Origin: JAHEDH01 sp963745865
Lineage (GTDB): Bacteria > Actinomycetota > Acidimicrobiia > Spongiisociales > ZC4RG35
DNA: 64,000 nt
NCBI GenBank assembly: GCA_963745865.1
Contig: CAVUYZ010000002.1
Location: 124,001 to 188,000 of the forward strand
Direction of reading: 5' to 3'
The first letter of the stretch is position 1, and every line of letters starts with the position of its first letter. The translations under genes and the position numbers were made by a program. Under the pieces are notes generated by a model. The model had not been told where the DNA came from and did not search any database. It was given only the letters and a program-made list of their open reading frames with translations. Of this stretch, positions 29,523-38,148 are shown in pieces.

Positions 29523-29536
29523 GCTGCCGACCCAAC

Positions 29537-30121
29537 ATGGTGAGACGGGCGATTTTGGGAGGAACTTTCGATCCGCCGCATCTCGCCCATTTGGTGGCTG
29601 GGGAAGCGGCGTTCCGTTCGCTCGGGGTCGATGTCGTGACGTTCGTGCCGGCTGGTGCTCCCTGGCAGAAAGCTGACCGCACGGTGACGTCCGCGGCCCA
29701 CCGGTGGGAGATGACCCGTCGTGCTACCGAAGGTGTCGACTACTTCGAAGCCGATGATCGCGAGGTTCATCGCGATGGATGGACATACACGATCGACACG
29801 ATCGAGTCGTTCCCGGCCGACGACGACCTGATCCTGGTGCTGGGGTCGGACGCTGCTGCCGGGTTGCGCTCGTGGGAATCGTCGAGCCAGCTCCTGGAAC
29901 GAGTCGAAGTCGCCGTCGCTGAACGGCCCGGGACGAGCCGGGCTGCCGTCGAGGATGCGGTCGGAGAGGTCGTCTGGCTCGACATGCCGAGCCTTCCTGT
30001 GAGTGGGACCGGACTGCGACGCAGAGCCAGCGAGGGGTCGTCGATTCGGTTTCTGGTCCGCGAGACCGTCTGGGAGTACATCCACGAACACAGGCTGTAC
30101 CTCGACGGCTCCGACGCCTGA
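29537..30121 (+). CDS. nadD: Nicotinate-nucleotide adenylyltransferase
   Basis: Makes nicotinate adenine dinucleotide from nicotinate mononucleotide and ATP in NAD synthesis. The nucleotidyltransferase signature GGTFDPPHLAHL has the HxxH pair at 15 and 18; the C-terminal SGTGLRRR matches the ISSTxxR motif. Length 194 aa is normal. It starts 14 bases after the M23-like gene and is followed by rsfS, the usual partner. Confidence 0.95.
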   Translation: MVRRAILGGTFDPPHLAHLVAGEAAFRSLGVDVVTFVPAGAPWQKADRTVTSAAHRWEMTRRATEGVDYFEADDREVHRDGWTYTIDTIESFPADDDLILVLGSDAAAGLRSWESSSQLLERVEVAVAERPGTSRAAVEDAVGEVVWLDMPSLPVSGTGLRRRASEGSSIRFLVRETVWEYIHEHRLYLDGSDA

Positions 30122-30176
30122 CAATGCTGGTCGGGCGGTAGAATGTCGAACCGACTCGAAGCCTGAGGAGGGCACC

Positions 30177-30551
30177 GTCTCACAGAACAGCGAATCTCAC
30201 GACATCGCCCGTATCGCCGCCGACGCGCTCGACGACAAGAAGGGGTCCGACATCGTGCTCCTCGACGTTGGCGACCTGCTCTCCATCACCGAGGTCTTCG
30301 TGATCGCAACGGGGAACGCTCGTCCCCATGTCAAGACACTCGCTGAAACGGTGGTCGAGAAGCTGAGGGATCACGATCGGAGGCCGCTCCGGTCGGAAGG
30401 CGAAGCAGAAGCCGAATGGATTCTGTTGGACTACGGCGACTTCGTAGTGCATGTGTTCCAGGAGACGCCGAGGGATTTCTATGGTCTCGAGCGATTGTGG
30501 GGAGACGCACCCCGGGTCGCGTGGGAGGCGACTGTCGCCTCCGAGGGCTGA
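30177..30551 (+). CDS. rsfS: Ribosomal silencing factor RsfS
   Basis: Binds bL14 and blocks 30S-50S joining in stationary phase. The DUF143 fold is clear: IARIAADALDDKKGSDIVLLD, SITEVFVIATGNA, EGEAEAEWILLDYGDFVVHVF and YGLERLWGDA. No ATG, GTG or TTG sits at the expected start. An ideal SD (GAGGAGG, 30165-30171) is followed by ACC GTC TCA, so GTC at 30177 stands where GTG would be expected. The frame remains open upstream into nadD, to a GTG at 30003, which would be unnaturally long. A base error at 30179 or an unusual start explains this. Confidence 0.85.
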   Translation, partial: VSQNSESHDIARIAADALDDKKGSDIVLLDVGDLLSITEVFVIATGNARPHVKTLAETVVEKLRDHDRRPLRSEGEAEAEWILLDYGDFVVHVFQETPRDFYGLERLWGDAPRVAWEATVASEG

Positions 30552-30610
30552 CGACGGCGGAAGAATTGTCGGGCGGGCGATCGACTCGATACACTTTCGC
30601 ATTCCCCGAT

Positions 30611-30684
30611 GGGGCTGTAGCTCAGCCTGGCAGAGCACTTGCATGGCATGCAAGGGGTCAGGGGTTCGAATCCCCTCAGCTCCA
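30611..30684 (+). tRNA. tRNA-Ala(GGC)
   Basis: A full cloverleaf can be drawn: acceptor GGGGCTG with CAGCTCC (one G-T pair), D arm GCTCAGCCTGGCAGAGC, anticodon stem CTTGC/GCAAG with loop ATGGCAT (anticodon GGC, reading GCC/GCU), and T arm AGGGGTTCGAATCCCCT. Discriminator A is followed by CAA, so CCA is not encoded. A strong hairpin terminator begins seven bases later. Confidence 0.97.
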
Positions 30685-30690
30685 CAACTC

Positions 30691-30718
30691 GAAGTCCCCC
30701 GTGTTTGCGGGGGACTTC
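30691..30718 (+). terminator. Terminator after tRNA-Ala
   Basis: A perfect 10-bp stem GAAGTCCCCC / GGGGGACTTC (30691-30700 with 30709-30718) with an 8-nt loop, followed by GTCGTTT. It begins seven bases after the tRNA discriminator base. Confidence 0.85.
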
Positions 30719-30888
30719 GTCGTTTCAAGGAGTCAGGCGATGGTTACGAATCTCGGCGAGGCAATGGAGCGCCCATCTGTTCTCTAGAGACCGTAGGGCA
30801 TGAATGACAGATCGAGCCAGCGGAGCTGGTCACTGCCGGTGCTCGGCTCGGGTGCATTTCGTCACCCGGGCCGAGTCTCCAGCGTGTA

Positions 30889-31293
30889 TCAGTGATCGGG
30901 GAACTCAAACCCTGCGCAGACGAAGAAGTTTCCGACGCCTTTCCCGTCGCATTGGCTCTCGCCATCGGGCCCTGCGGTGAGTGCTCCCTCGGGGAGATGA
31001 CCCGTGGGGGTACCCGGGATCAGGAACTCGCCGTCAACCTCGCCGTCCCCGTCAAGGTCCACTCCAAGGAATCCAGCGAGGTGCGGGGTCCCGTCGTCGC
31101 TCAACGAGTTCTCGTTTCGATGCTCCACCGACTTGTTGAGAATCTCGAAGGATTCGTCAGTGAAGTTGATCACCGCCTGCTGACCCGGCCCGACCGGCTT
31201 GTTTTCCACGAAGCAAAACCCGGCAAAGGCGGGTGCTGCTCCTATCACGATCGTCGCCAACAGCATGGATGTGAACATGAACCCACGTCTCAT
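30889..31293 (-). CDS. Secreted protein, unknown function
   Basis: The ATG at 31293 follows a good SD (GGAG) and opens a signal peptide, MRRGFMFTSMLLATIVIGAA, cleaved near AFAG. The mature protein of about 110 aa has four Cys and an EF-hand-like acidic loop DLDGDGEVDGEF that could bind Ca2+. I do not recognise the family. A longer frame upstream (to 31410) lacks support. It is divergent from the haem-copper-oxidase-like gene. Confidence 0.75.
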   Translation of the reverse strand: MRRGFMFTSMLLATIVIGAAPAFAGFCFVENKPVGPGQQAVINFTDESFEILNKSVEHRNENSLSDDGTPHLAGFLGVDLDGDGEVDGEFLIPGTPTGHLPEGALTAGPDGESQCDGKGVGNFFVCAGFEFPDH

Positions 31294-31695
31294 CCGTGTC
31301 TCCTTTCGTTGCATACTGGAGGCCATCCCGGCCCCCCACGGCCCCACGATGGAGGATGCAGACAGTCGGCAACAGGGTGGAGGCTTCCGTTCTGAGGTGT
31401 GGAAAGCCACACCGTCTCGCCATCGTTGAGCGTTCCGCGGCCGTCGAGGAGGGCGCCGATCCCGTCATACGGTGTCCTGAGAACGAGTTGGGAAGGAAGG
31501 GTCGGACAGATTCAACCCGCATGAGTGCCTCTCTCGTTCAGGCAGTTGGTGCGAAGTGCGAGATGATCGAAGTGGTCGCGCAACAGGGCGGCCATTCGCG
31601 GCCGCATGGTCACGGGAATCTCGATACGATCCGAACGCGCAGCGGGATCGGCCGGAATGGTGCGGTCCTGAACCCCCACGAGCCAGGAGCAACCC
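31294..31695. other. Intergenic region between divergent genes
   Basis: About 400 bases that must hold the promoters for the secreted protein (minus) and the haem-copper-oxidase-like operon (plus). I see no clear gene, RNA or operator. Open frames across it have no protein-like features. Confidence 0.4.
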
Positions 31696-32892
31696 TTGAA
31701 CGGTCACCCCCTCGAGTCCACTGTGCGACTCCTCTTCCGAAGTGCGTTGGGGATCTTCCTCATCACGATCGTCATCGGCATCCTCAACGGCATCGACGTG
31801 TGGGATCCGACCCATGAGATGCTTCTCACCCACGTCCACGCCGGCACGCTCGGTTGGATCACGCTGTCGGTGATCGGTGTCGCACTCCTCATGTTCGGTG
31901 AGAACTCGTCGCCGACGGAGGCTGCAGCCGTCAGCCGGATGGGCACAGCCACCGCCGGTGCCGTTGGCCTGTATGTGATCGCATTCGCCACGACGACCGG
32001 ACTGTTCCGTCCGATCGCCGGCACCTTGATGCTGGCCGTGATCGTGTGGTCGTTCGTATGGGTGACGGGACGATGGAAGAGCACGCCTCGCACGGTTCCC
32101 GTGTTGGCGTTGTTCCTGTCGTTGATCTCGCTCCTGATGGGTGCCGTCCTCGGAGTGGTTCTCGGACTGTTCATCGCACAGGGAGAGGTCCCGGGACTCG
32201 ACACCGAGACTGCATCGAACCTGGGAGGCGCTCATCCGGCCGCCATGTTGACCGGGTACCTCTTGCTCGCCGGGATCGCGATCGCCGAGTGGCGACTGTC
32301 GGACCGTCCGGCGATGGCATCGGACACGAAGGTCGGCACCGGCACGGCGTGGGCCCTGTTCGTGGCGGGAATACTGTTCAACCTCGCCTTCATCCTCGAT
32401 ATCGAGGCGTTCATCCAGGTGGCGTCAATGCTCCAGGTGATCGCTGTGGTGGCATTCGTCAGCAGGATGTGGCCGTACCTGGCCCCCCGGACCTGGCGAG
32501 ATACCGGCGTCGGGGTCTACGCCAAGTTGTCGGTCGTCTATCTGATCATCGGTGTGGCGCTGCTCGTCTACGTAGTCCAGCTCTTCGTGAGCGGTGAGCT
32601 GAACCCCGAGACCGGGGAAGGGCCGGTCGGCGTGCTCATCGCGTTCGATCATGCGATGTTCCTGGGAGTCATGACCAACGCCCTGTTCGCCGGGCTGGCC
32701 ATCGGACTCGTCTTCGACTCAGCTCAGCGGTTCGTCGTCTGGGGAGTGAACGTGGGCCTCGCCGGCTTCTTGATCGGCCTCGTTGGTGACATCACAGTCA
32801 TGAAGCGCATCTTCACACCTCTGATGGGGCTGGCGTTGATCATGGCGGTCGTCGTGTTCCTCCGACCACGGCAGGTGGCCGAATCCGTCTGA
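31696..32892 (+). CDS. Multipass membrane protein, haem-copper oxidase subunit I-like
   Basis: 398 aa with about twelve hydrophobic helices. His residues in helices (LLTHVHAGTLGWITLSVIG, GGAHPAAMLTGYLL, FDHAMFLGVMTN) recall subunit I of cbb3 oxidase, NorB or the related NnrS-like family, where His ligate haem. It lacks the full set of six His of a classical oxidase that I could align by eye, so electron-acceptor chemistry is uncertain. TTG at 31696 is placed by an AGGAG SD six to seven bases upstream. A small c-type cytochrome follows after five bases, supporting a redox role. Confidence 0.6.
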   Translation: MNGHPLESTVRLLFRSALGIFLITIVIGILNGIDVWDPTHEMLLTHVHAGTLGWITLSVIGVALLMFGENSSPTEAAAVSRMGTATAGAVGLYVIAFATTTGLFRPIAGTLMLAVIVWSFVWVTGRWKSTPRTVPVLALFLSLISLLMGAVLGVVLGLFIAQGEVPGLDTETASNLGGAHPAAMLTGYLLLAGIAIAEWRLSDRPAMASDTKVGTGTAWALFVAGILFNLAFILDIEAFIQVASMLQVIAVVAFVSRMWPYLAPRTWRDTGVGVYAKLSVVYLIIGVALLVYVVQLFVSGELNPETGEGPVGVLIAFDHAMFLGVMTNALFAGLAIGLVFDSAQRFVVWGVNVGLAGFLIGLVGDITVMKRIFTPLMGLALIMAVVVFLRPRQVAESV

Positions 32893-32897
32893 CGATC

Positions 32898-33278
32898 TTG
32901 GCGCTGGTAGTGGCGCTCCTCGCGGCGTCATGTGCGTCAGCTCCCGTCGACCCCGACATGGCCGGCGGCAGCGACGTGTTCGTGACCTGCGCTGCCTGTC
33001 ACGGCAAGACCGGCGGAGGCGGAGTGGGACCGGCGCTCACCTCGGTTCTCGAGACGTTTCCTGACTGCGAGACCCACATGAAGTGGATCCGGCTCGGGTC
33101 CGAGGGCTGGAAGGCGGAGGTGGGGCCCACCTACGGCGAGAGCGACTCGCCGATCACGCAGGTGATGCCGTCGTTCGACAGGTTGGACGACGAGGCCCTG
33201 AGACGGATCGCAATGTATGAACGGGTTCGGTTCGGAGGCGGTGAGCTCGAGTCGGAGCGATCGGCGTGCGGTCTCTGA
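32898..33278 (+). CDS. Small c-type cytochrome
   Basis: About 126 aa with a hydrophobic N terminus ending LLAASCAS (possible lipobox), one haem-binding CAACH motif (FVTCAACHGKTG) and a probable Met ligand (ITQVMPSF). It is a class I cytochrome c domain, exported and membrane-held. TTG at 32898 or GTG at 32910 starts it. It sits directly after the oxidase-like gene and probably delivers electrons to or from it. Confidence 0.82.
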   Translation: MALVVALLAASCASAPVDPDMAGGSDVFVTCAACHGKTGGGGVGPALTSVLETFPDCETHMKWIRLGSEGWKAEVGPTYGESDSPITQVMPSFDRLDDEALRRIAMYERVRFGGGELESERSACGL

Positions 33279-33286
33279 CGGGCCGA

Positions 33287-34684
33287 TTAGCTGCTGAGAG
33301 TGTCCCATCTCATGTGGCTACTCGCAACGCTCTCGAGCTCGTAGAGGTCCCAATCGCCGGGGACGCCTTTGAGCACGAATGTTCCAACTGGCGTGAACTC
33401 CATGCCCGAGCCGACGACGAGGTCCTTGACGGTCCGTGAGACGAACACGCCCTGGCCGTCGGTGTGTTGCATCACTCGGGCCGCGATGTGCACGCCGATT
33501 CCTCCGAGCTCATCGCCTCGGTATTCGACCTCTCCGGTGTGTACGCCAGCCCTGATCGAGAGACCGATCGAAGGGAGAAGTTCGGCGAGAGCGGCAGCGC
33601 AAGCCACTGCTCGCGCCGGTCCTTCGAAGGTGGCCACGCACCCGTCTCCTGTCATCTTGATCTCCGTGCCACCGAACCGGTTCAGCTGTGCCCGGACGAT
33701 CGTGTTGTGCTCGGCGAGGAGGTCAAGCCATCGTTCGTCTCCAATCGACGCTGCGCGCGACGTCGAGCCGACGATGTCGGTGAAGAGAACCGTTGCCAGG
33801 ACTCGACCGGTCGCGGGCGATTGCTGCCCGCCGGTGAGGAACGCCTCGACGGTGTCCAGCGTCGGTCCGAAGTCACCCGCATGGAACGGAAGGGTGTCGG
33901 CTCCGTCGACGTGACGGAGAACCGACCCCTCGATGTTGGCTGCGAGGTACTCGCCGAACTCGGGGCGATGAAACCGGGCGTCGCGTCGGGCGATGACCAA
34001 CGTTGGAGCGTGGATGAGTGGCAGCGCCGCCCGCACGTCCACTTCTCCGAACCAGTCGAACGTCTTCTTGACCATTCCCAGCGGGACGGACAACCGCTCG
34101 TATCTGGTCCACCAGGTTCGAAAACGCGGGTCGTCGGCCATGCTCGGTGCCGTGAGTTCGAGCATGTCGCCGGTTGTACCGTGTTGGCTGACGTACTGAT
34201 CCGAGAGGGCCTCTGCCACCGCGAACGGTGCACCGATCGGATAGTCGTCTGCCTGCTGGAGGCGGGGATAGGCGTTGGCCAGGATCAGCGAGGAGACCCG
34301 GCCGGGGTCGACCGCGGCGAGCATCATCGCCGAGAATCCTCCCTCGGTGTCGCCGTAGAGCACGGCTTCTCGAGAGCCCGCCGCGTCCATCACCGACCGC
34401 AGGTCCTCGACCGACTCCTCGATTGGAAGCCACCTGGTATCACCGGGGACCGGGTCAGACACCCCCGATCCGCGCATGTCGTAGAGGATCACCCGTCCCA
34501 TGCGACTGAGCCGGTCGAAGAAGCGGACAGCGGACGGCTCATCCCAGATTGCGTCGAGATTGGTGAGTCCACCGGTGACGAAGAAGATGTCGCGCTCGCC
34601 GCTGCCGTATGTCTGGTACGCCAGGTATCCGAGCCGTGTTTCGACGTATCGGGTGTCCGGGCGTCGATGCGGGAAGACCTCCAT
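33287..34684 (-). CDS. Alpha/beta-hydrolase fused to class III adenylate cyclase
   Basis: 465 aa. Residues about 1-285 are an alpha/beta-hydrolase domain (VILYDMRGSGVSDP, then the elbow GDTEGG, and LIHAPTLVIARRD). Residues about 295-465 are a class III nucleotide cyclase (ATVLFTDIVGSTSRAA, FGGTEIKMTGDGCVATF, GVHTGEVEYRGDELGGIGVHIAARV). Metal-binding Asp residues are present. The hydrolase nucleophile position is Thr (GDTEG) rather than Ser, so this half may sense rather than cut. Such fusions are known in actinobacteria. It probably makes cAMP in response to a small ligand. Convergent with the cytochrome gene. Confidence 0.9.
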   Translation of the reverse strand: MEVFPHRRPDTRYVETRLGYLAYQTYGSGERDIFFVTGGLTNLDAIWDEPSAVRFFDRLSRMGRVILYDMRGSGVSDPVPGDTRWLPIEESVEDLRSVMDAAGSREAVLYGDTEGGFSAMMLAAVDPGRVSSLILANAYPRLQQADDYPIGAPFAVAEALSDQYVSQHGTTGDMLELTAPSMADDPRFRTWWTRYERLSVPLGMVKKTFDWFGEVDVRAALPLIHAPTLVIARRDARFHRPEFGEYLAANIEGSVLRHVDGADTLPFHAGDFGPTLDTVEAFLTGGQQSPATGRVLATVLFTDIVGSTSRAASIGDERWLDLLAEHNTIVRAQLNRFGGTEIKMTGDGCVATFEGPARAVACAAALAELLPSIGLSIRAGVHTGEVEYRGDELGGIGVHIAARVMQHTDGQGVFVSRTVKDLVVGSGMEFTPVGTFVLKGVPGDWDLYELESVASSHMRWDTLSS

Positions 34685-34903
34685 CGGCCAAGGTTAACCG
34701 CCTTGATTGTGCGTCTCGGGAAGACAACCGCCGTGGATGGCCGGAGCGCTGCCGATCGCAGCGGTGAACCGACTTCCGACCCTTGGCGCCGATCCTATCA
34801 CCGCCTGTGTGATGATCGAGTGGTCAGAGCCTCACGGTCGGTACTTCGGCCGATGAGCGGAGCGACATGCGAGAGCAACTGAACGATGTGAAAGGTGACG
34901 GAC

Positions 34904-35383
34904 ATGCAGACAATGCGCCAGGCCGCAGACGAGTTTCCTTGCCAATCCGACGGATTGCCATAACCGGTGTTTCGCGGAACCCAGCGGTCACGGTCCAACG
35001 CCGTGTATCAGCGGCTCGGGCCGCGGGTACGAGGTGTTTGCAGTGAACCCGAACGCAGACAGCGTCGAGGGCGATGTCGCGTATCCGAGTCTCGTCGGCA
35101 TTCCCGGAGGGGTTGACGCGGTCGTGATCGGCACGCGGCCCGAAACTGCGGTCGACACGATGCGGGACTGCATCGAGCTCGGGTATCGGACACGTGTGGA
35201 TGCATCGGGGTCCGGGAGAGGGAAGCGTCAGCGAAGAGGCGCCACGGGCTCGGTCGTGAGCCGGGCATCACGGTGATCGACGGTGGTTGTCCGTGCATGT
35301 TCGATCCGACAGCCGACCTCGGTCACAAGCTGTTGAGGTTCTTCCTTGGCATGTCGGGCAGTGTTCCGAAGCGGATCCCGACG
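34904..35383 (+). pseudogene. CoA-binding (YccU-like) protein, multiply frameshifted
   Basis: Homology to the Rossmann-type CoA-binding family appears in pieces in all three frames: MQTMRQAADEF, LANPT, IAITGVSRNPA, SNAVYQRL, GYEVFAVNPNADSVEGDVAYP, VDAVVIGTRPETAVDTMRD, HVWMHRGPGEGSVSEEA, GITVIDGGCPCMF and GHKLLRFFLGMSGSVPKRI. Order is correct, so the gene is full length but needs about seven single-base corrections (five +1, two -1). ATG at 34904 is the likely old start. In the first frame translation would stop after about 19 codons. Upstream 34685-34903 holds no gene I can see. Confidence 0.72.
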
Positions 35384-35516
35384 GGAATCCGGCCGGCACC
35401 GATGCCGGGAGCTGACACTCAGATGATGAGGGTTTGCGCCCGCTCGAAGACGCGTGCTCAGTCGTTCGGGCGGTCTTCGGTCGCGCCGAATGAATCGACC
35501 ATATCGGAGGGATGAG

Positions 35517-35660
35517 ATGGGCCGGATCGTCGTGATCGGCGGGCTGAACATGGATCTCCATCTCTTCGGCCTGATGCTTCCAGATCGCGACTCGGTGGAC
35601 ACGCATCTTCAGGCGATGGGCGGCGCTCCGGTCTGCCTATTCGCACAGAGGGTCATCTGA
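35517..35660 (+). pseudogene. PfkB-family sugar kinase, N-terminal fragment
   Basis: ATG at 35517 with a GGAGGG SD gives 47 aa. MGRIVVIGGLNMDLHLFG matches the first strand of PfkB/ribokinase proteins; the rest (DRDSVDTHLQAMGGAPV) does not continue the domain and stops at 35660. The bulk of the kinase is missing, which points to internal deletion rather than a single read error. It lies directly after the broken CoA-binding gene, so the two form a small patch of decay. Confidence 0.6.
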
Positions 35661-35727
35661 GATCGATCGGTCAGCCGCTCGTCCCCCCGAGTCACAGAGA
35701 GGAGAACCGGCCCCTTGTCAGAGATGT

Positions 35728-36387
35728 TCAGCTGAGGCTGAACGCCGGGTACTCATCGGTCACCAGGAGGAAAGCATACGCATCGACGCGAAGGCTCCAT
35801 CGCCCGACACCCTCGAGGTAGTCGAAGAGGGAGCGAGGGAATCGGCCGGTGAACACTATTGCGAACCATGCGACGACCCATACGACGATCGCGACAGCCC
35901 ACAGCACCGCCAGCACGATGTAATGGGGCAGAGCGAGGAGCCATTTGACGAGCGGAAGCCATCGGTTGAGGTCGCGTTCCACGTCGGGATAGTCGATCTC
36001 GAGATGGACGGTCTGCTCGTCGACGGTCGATGGGTACTTGTCGGTCATGAGGAACAGATAGGCGAGTACTCGGGCAGAGAATCGCATCAGTTCTCGGGCA
36101 AAGTCGAACCACCATCTCGGATATCGCTGACGGAACACGATCATCAACATGGTGGCGACGGCGAGACCGCCCGTGATTCCTGCGCCAGACTCAGATGTTC
36201 GAGAAATGACTTGTCCGCTCTCAGAGATCACCGAAGCGGTGTCGGTTCCGTTCGCAGTGAGGAATGCGAGGACGATGAGTGCCGGTATCACCCAGATCAA
36301 ACGGAAGAACGTGGTGACGCGATCGAGATCGTCGGGATAATCGATGTCGAGACGGGCCGGATACTGACTGGATGGTGATGTCACCAA
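35728..36387 (-). CDS. DUF4389-family membrane protein
   Basis: 219 aa with the repeated DUF4389 half-pattern: YPARLDIDYPDDLDRVTTFFRLIWVIP and, near residue 125, VHLEIDYPDVERDLNRWLPL, each followed by membrane helices (KWLLALPHYIVLAVLWAVAI) and RFPRSLFDYLEGVGRWSLRV. Function of the family is unknown. It is a single gene on this strand with no clear partner. Confidence 0.88.
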   Translation of the reverse strand: MVTSPSSQYPARLDIDYPDDLDRVTTFFRLIWVIPALIVLAFLTANGTDTASVISESGQVISRTSESGAGITGGLAVATMLMIVFRQRYPRWWFDFARELMRFSARVLAYLFLMTDKYPSTVDEQTVHLEIDYPDVERDLNRWLPLVKWLLALPHYIVLAVLWAVAIVVWVVAWFAIVFTGRFPRSLFDYLEGVGRWSLRVDAYAFLLVTDEYPAFSLS

Positions 36388-36687
36388 GCTGGCACTCCCA
36401 TGGGCGGTCGGGTGCCCACGCTACGCCGTTCGGTCGTCCCCGGTCGGCTCGAGTCGGTTTGGTAGGTCTCGCCATTCCGGATACACGCCTATCGAAGGGA
36501 TCAGCGGTCACAGCGCGTCCACTCATCAATCTGTCTGAGCACGTTGGACGCATCGATCGGGGCGTCCTCGGTTGAGATCAAGCCCACACATTCCTCGAAG
36601 GACGTGTTGCCGGGATCGGAGCCGGGACGAAGACCCGGCCGGCTTCGATCATCGCCACGTAACCTCGACGTGCATCGAGGAGGAAGG
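36388..36687. other. Intergenic region, nothing recognised
   Basis: 300 bases between the divergent DUF4389 and MBL genes. It must carry both promoters. I see no RNA, repeat or conserved peptide; the open frame that runs into the MBL gene (from 36544) has no family-like sequence before 36688. Confidence 0.4.
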
Positions 36688-37519
36688 GTGGCGATCGCAG
36701 CCTTCATCTGTCGGACCTGCGGCGTTCAGTACCGGAAGTCCGACGTGCCACCGACCGGATGCATCATCTGTCTCGATCCGCGTCAGTACGTCGGTTGGGA
36801 TGGTCAGCGGTGGACGACACTCGACGACTTGGCGACCGAAGGCCATCGCACGGTGGTGCGGGAGGAAGAGCCGGGCTTGGTTGGGATCGGGGTCGAGCCG
36901 GCCATCGCCATCGGTCAGCGTTCTCTGCTGGTGACGAGCCCGGACGGGAACCTCCTCTGGGATGTGCCGAGATTCGTCGACGACGCTGCGATGCAGTTCG
37001 TGTCGGATCACGGCGGTCTGCGTCGCCGTGTCGGCCTCGCATCCTCACTTCTACGGTGTCATGACCGAGTGGGCCGATGCCTTCGACGTCCCGTTGGTAC
37101 TGCCGGAGTCCGATCGCCGCTGGATCGTGCGGCCGGCCCGGAGGTTGGAGCTCTACTCGGACCGGGTCGACGTCACATCCGAGATCTCGATAGTGAGGTG
37201 CGGAGGGCACTTCCCGGGAAGTGCAGTCGTGGCGTGGAGCGGCGCTGAGGACGGCCGGGGCGTCCTCCTCACCGGTGACTCGGTCACCGTTGCCCAGGAC
37301 CGCGACTGGGTGAGCTTCATGTGGAGCTACCCGAACATGATTCCGATCGACGCCACCGAACTCGTCGCGATCGAAGCGGCCCTCGCTCCACTCTCCTATG
37401 ACCGGATCTATGGAGGATGGTGGGGGAGGGCGGTCGGATCGAACGGAGAGGCAGCGGTGCAGCGCTCGATCGAGCGCTACCTGACGGCAATCTCCGACAC
37501 GAAGTCGCTCGAACCGTGA
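36688..37519 (+). CDS. Metallo-beta-lactamase-fold hydrolase with zinc-ribbon N terminus, one +1 frameshift
   Basis: GTG at 36688 follows a strong SD (GGAGGAAGG). The first 30 residues form a ribbon with two CxxC pairs (ICRTCG, CIICLD), then QYVGWDGQRWT. The MBL domain follows, with the metal motif ASHPHFYG in a frame shifted +1 near 37020-37030; removing one base from the CTGCGTCGCC stretch restores homology. The second part carries the later metal ligands (CGGHFPGS, LLTGDSVTV). The substrate is unknown. The family is widespread in actinobacteria. Confidence 0.82.
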
Positions 37520-37709
37520 GGGTCGGTGTCTCGGTTTCGTTGCATTGAGGCAAGGGACGTCGAGCCCTCGTAGCCCCGCCCACCGCATGTCACCCGAGCA
37601 GGCGGCTGTAGTGGTGGATGTCAGCGGACCGTCGCCGGAGAATCGATCAACCGTTGCTGGCGGCAACGCTCATCGCCGTCATCCTGGATCGAGTTCCATC
37701 GAGCGGCAC

Positions 37710-38036
37710 CTAGCGACCGAGGTCTCGCTTGATGGCGGATGCCTTTGCATACACGGCCGTTCGCAGCCGCGCCAGATCGACGTTGACAGCGTCGACGTCT
37801 TCCTGGTCGATTGCGTGTCCATTTCTAGGGTGAATGACGAGATCGCTGAGGCTGCCTACGCCGCCGAATGCTTCCAGCATCGAGTCCAGGCCGTGTTGCT
37901 CGCCTCGTTCGATGCTGGTTCGGTCACGGTGAACCCAGTTGGCCCAATCGCGCTCGCCGTACGCCGAGAGGAGCGCGACCAAATCAGCCATCGCAGCGAG
38001 CAGGGCCGCGTAGGTGTCGTCGAAGTCACCGGACAT
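37710..38036 (-). CDS. Conserved small protein, unknown function
   Basis: 108 aa, helical, acidic at the start (MSGDFDDTYAALLAAMADLV) with a central WANWVHRDRTSIERGEQHGLDSML and GGVGSLSDLVIHPRNGH. Similar proteins of unknown function occur in many bacteria; I cannot name an activity. Soluble, no signal peptide. It is a lone gene between the MBL hydrolase and nitronate monooxygenase genes. Bases 37520-37709 hold nothing I can identify. Confidence 0.7.
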   Translation of the reverse strand: MSGDFDDTYAALLAAMADLVALLSAYGERDWANWVHRDRTSIERGEQHGLDSMLEAFGGVGSLSDLVIHPRNGHAIDQEDVDAVNVDLARLRTAVYAKASAIKRDLGR

Positions 38037-38148
38037 ACGGACCAGACTGCCGGATGGTGGGCAGTTTCGCCAGTTCTCCCGCGGAGGTCCTGGGGCGGCG
38101 TGTCACCCGCACGCTCGCGCCCATCTCCAGGATGTGACTCCGTGAACC

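Noticed and set aside
30611..30718. tRNA-Ala as an integration site of a mobile island
   Set aside because: No integrase, no direct repeat of the tRNA end and no other phage or island gene was seen in the window.
31296..31817. Plus-strand frame across the divergent promoter region
   Set aside because: It lacks a start signal, overlaps the oxidase-like gene out of frame and has no recognisable sequence.
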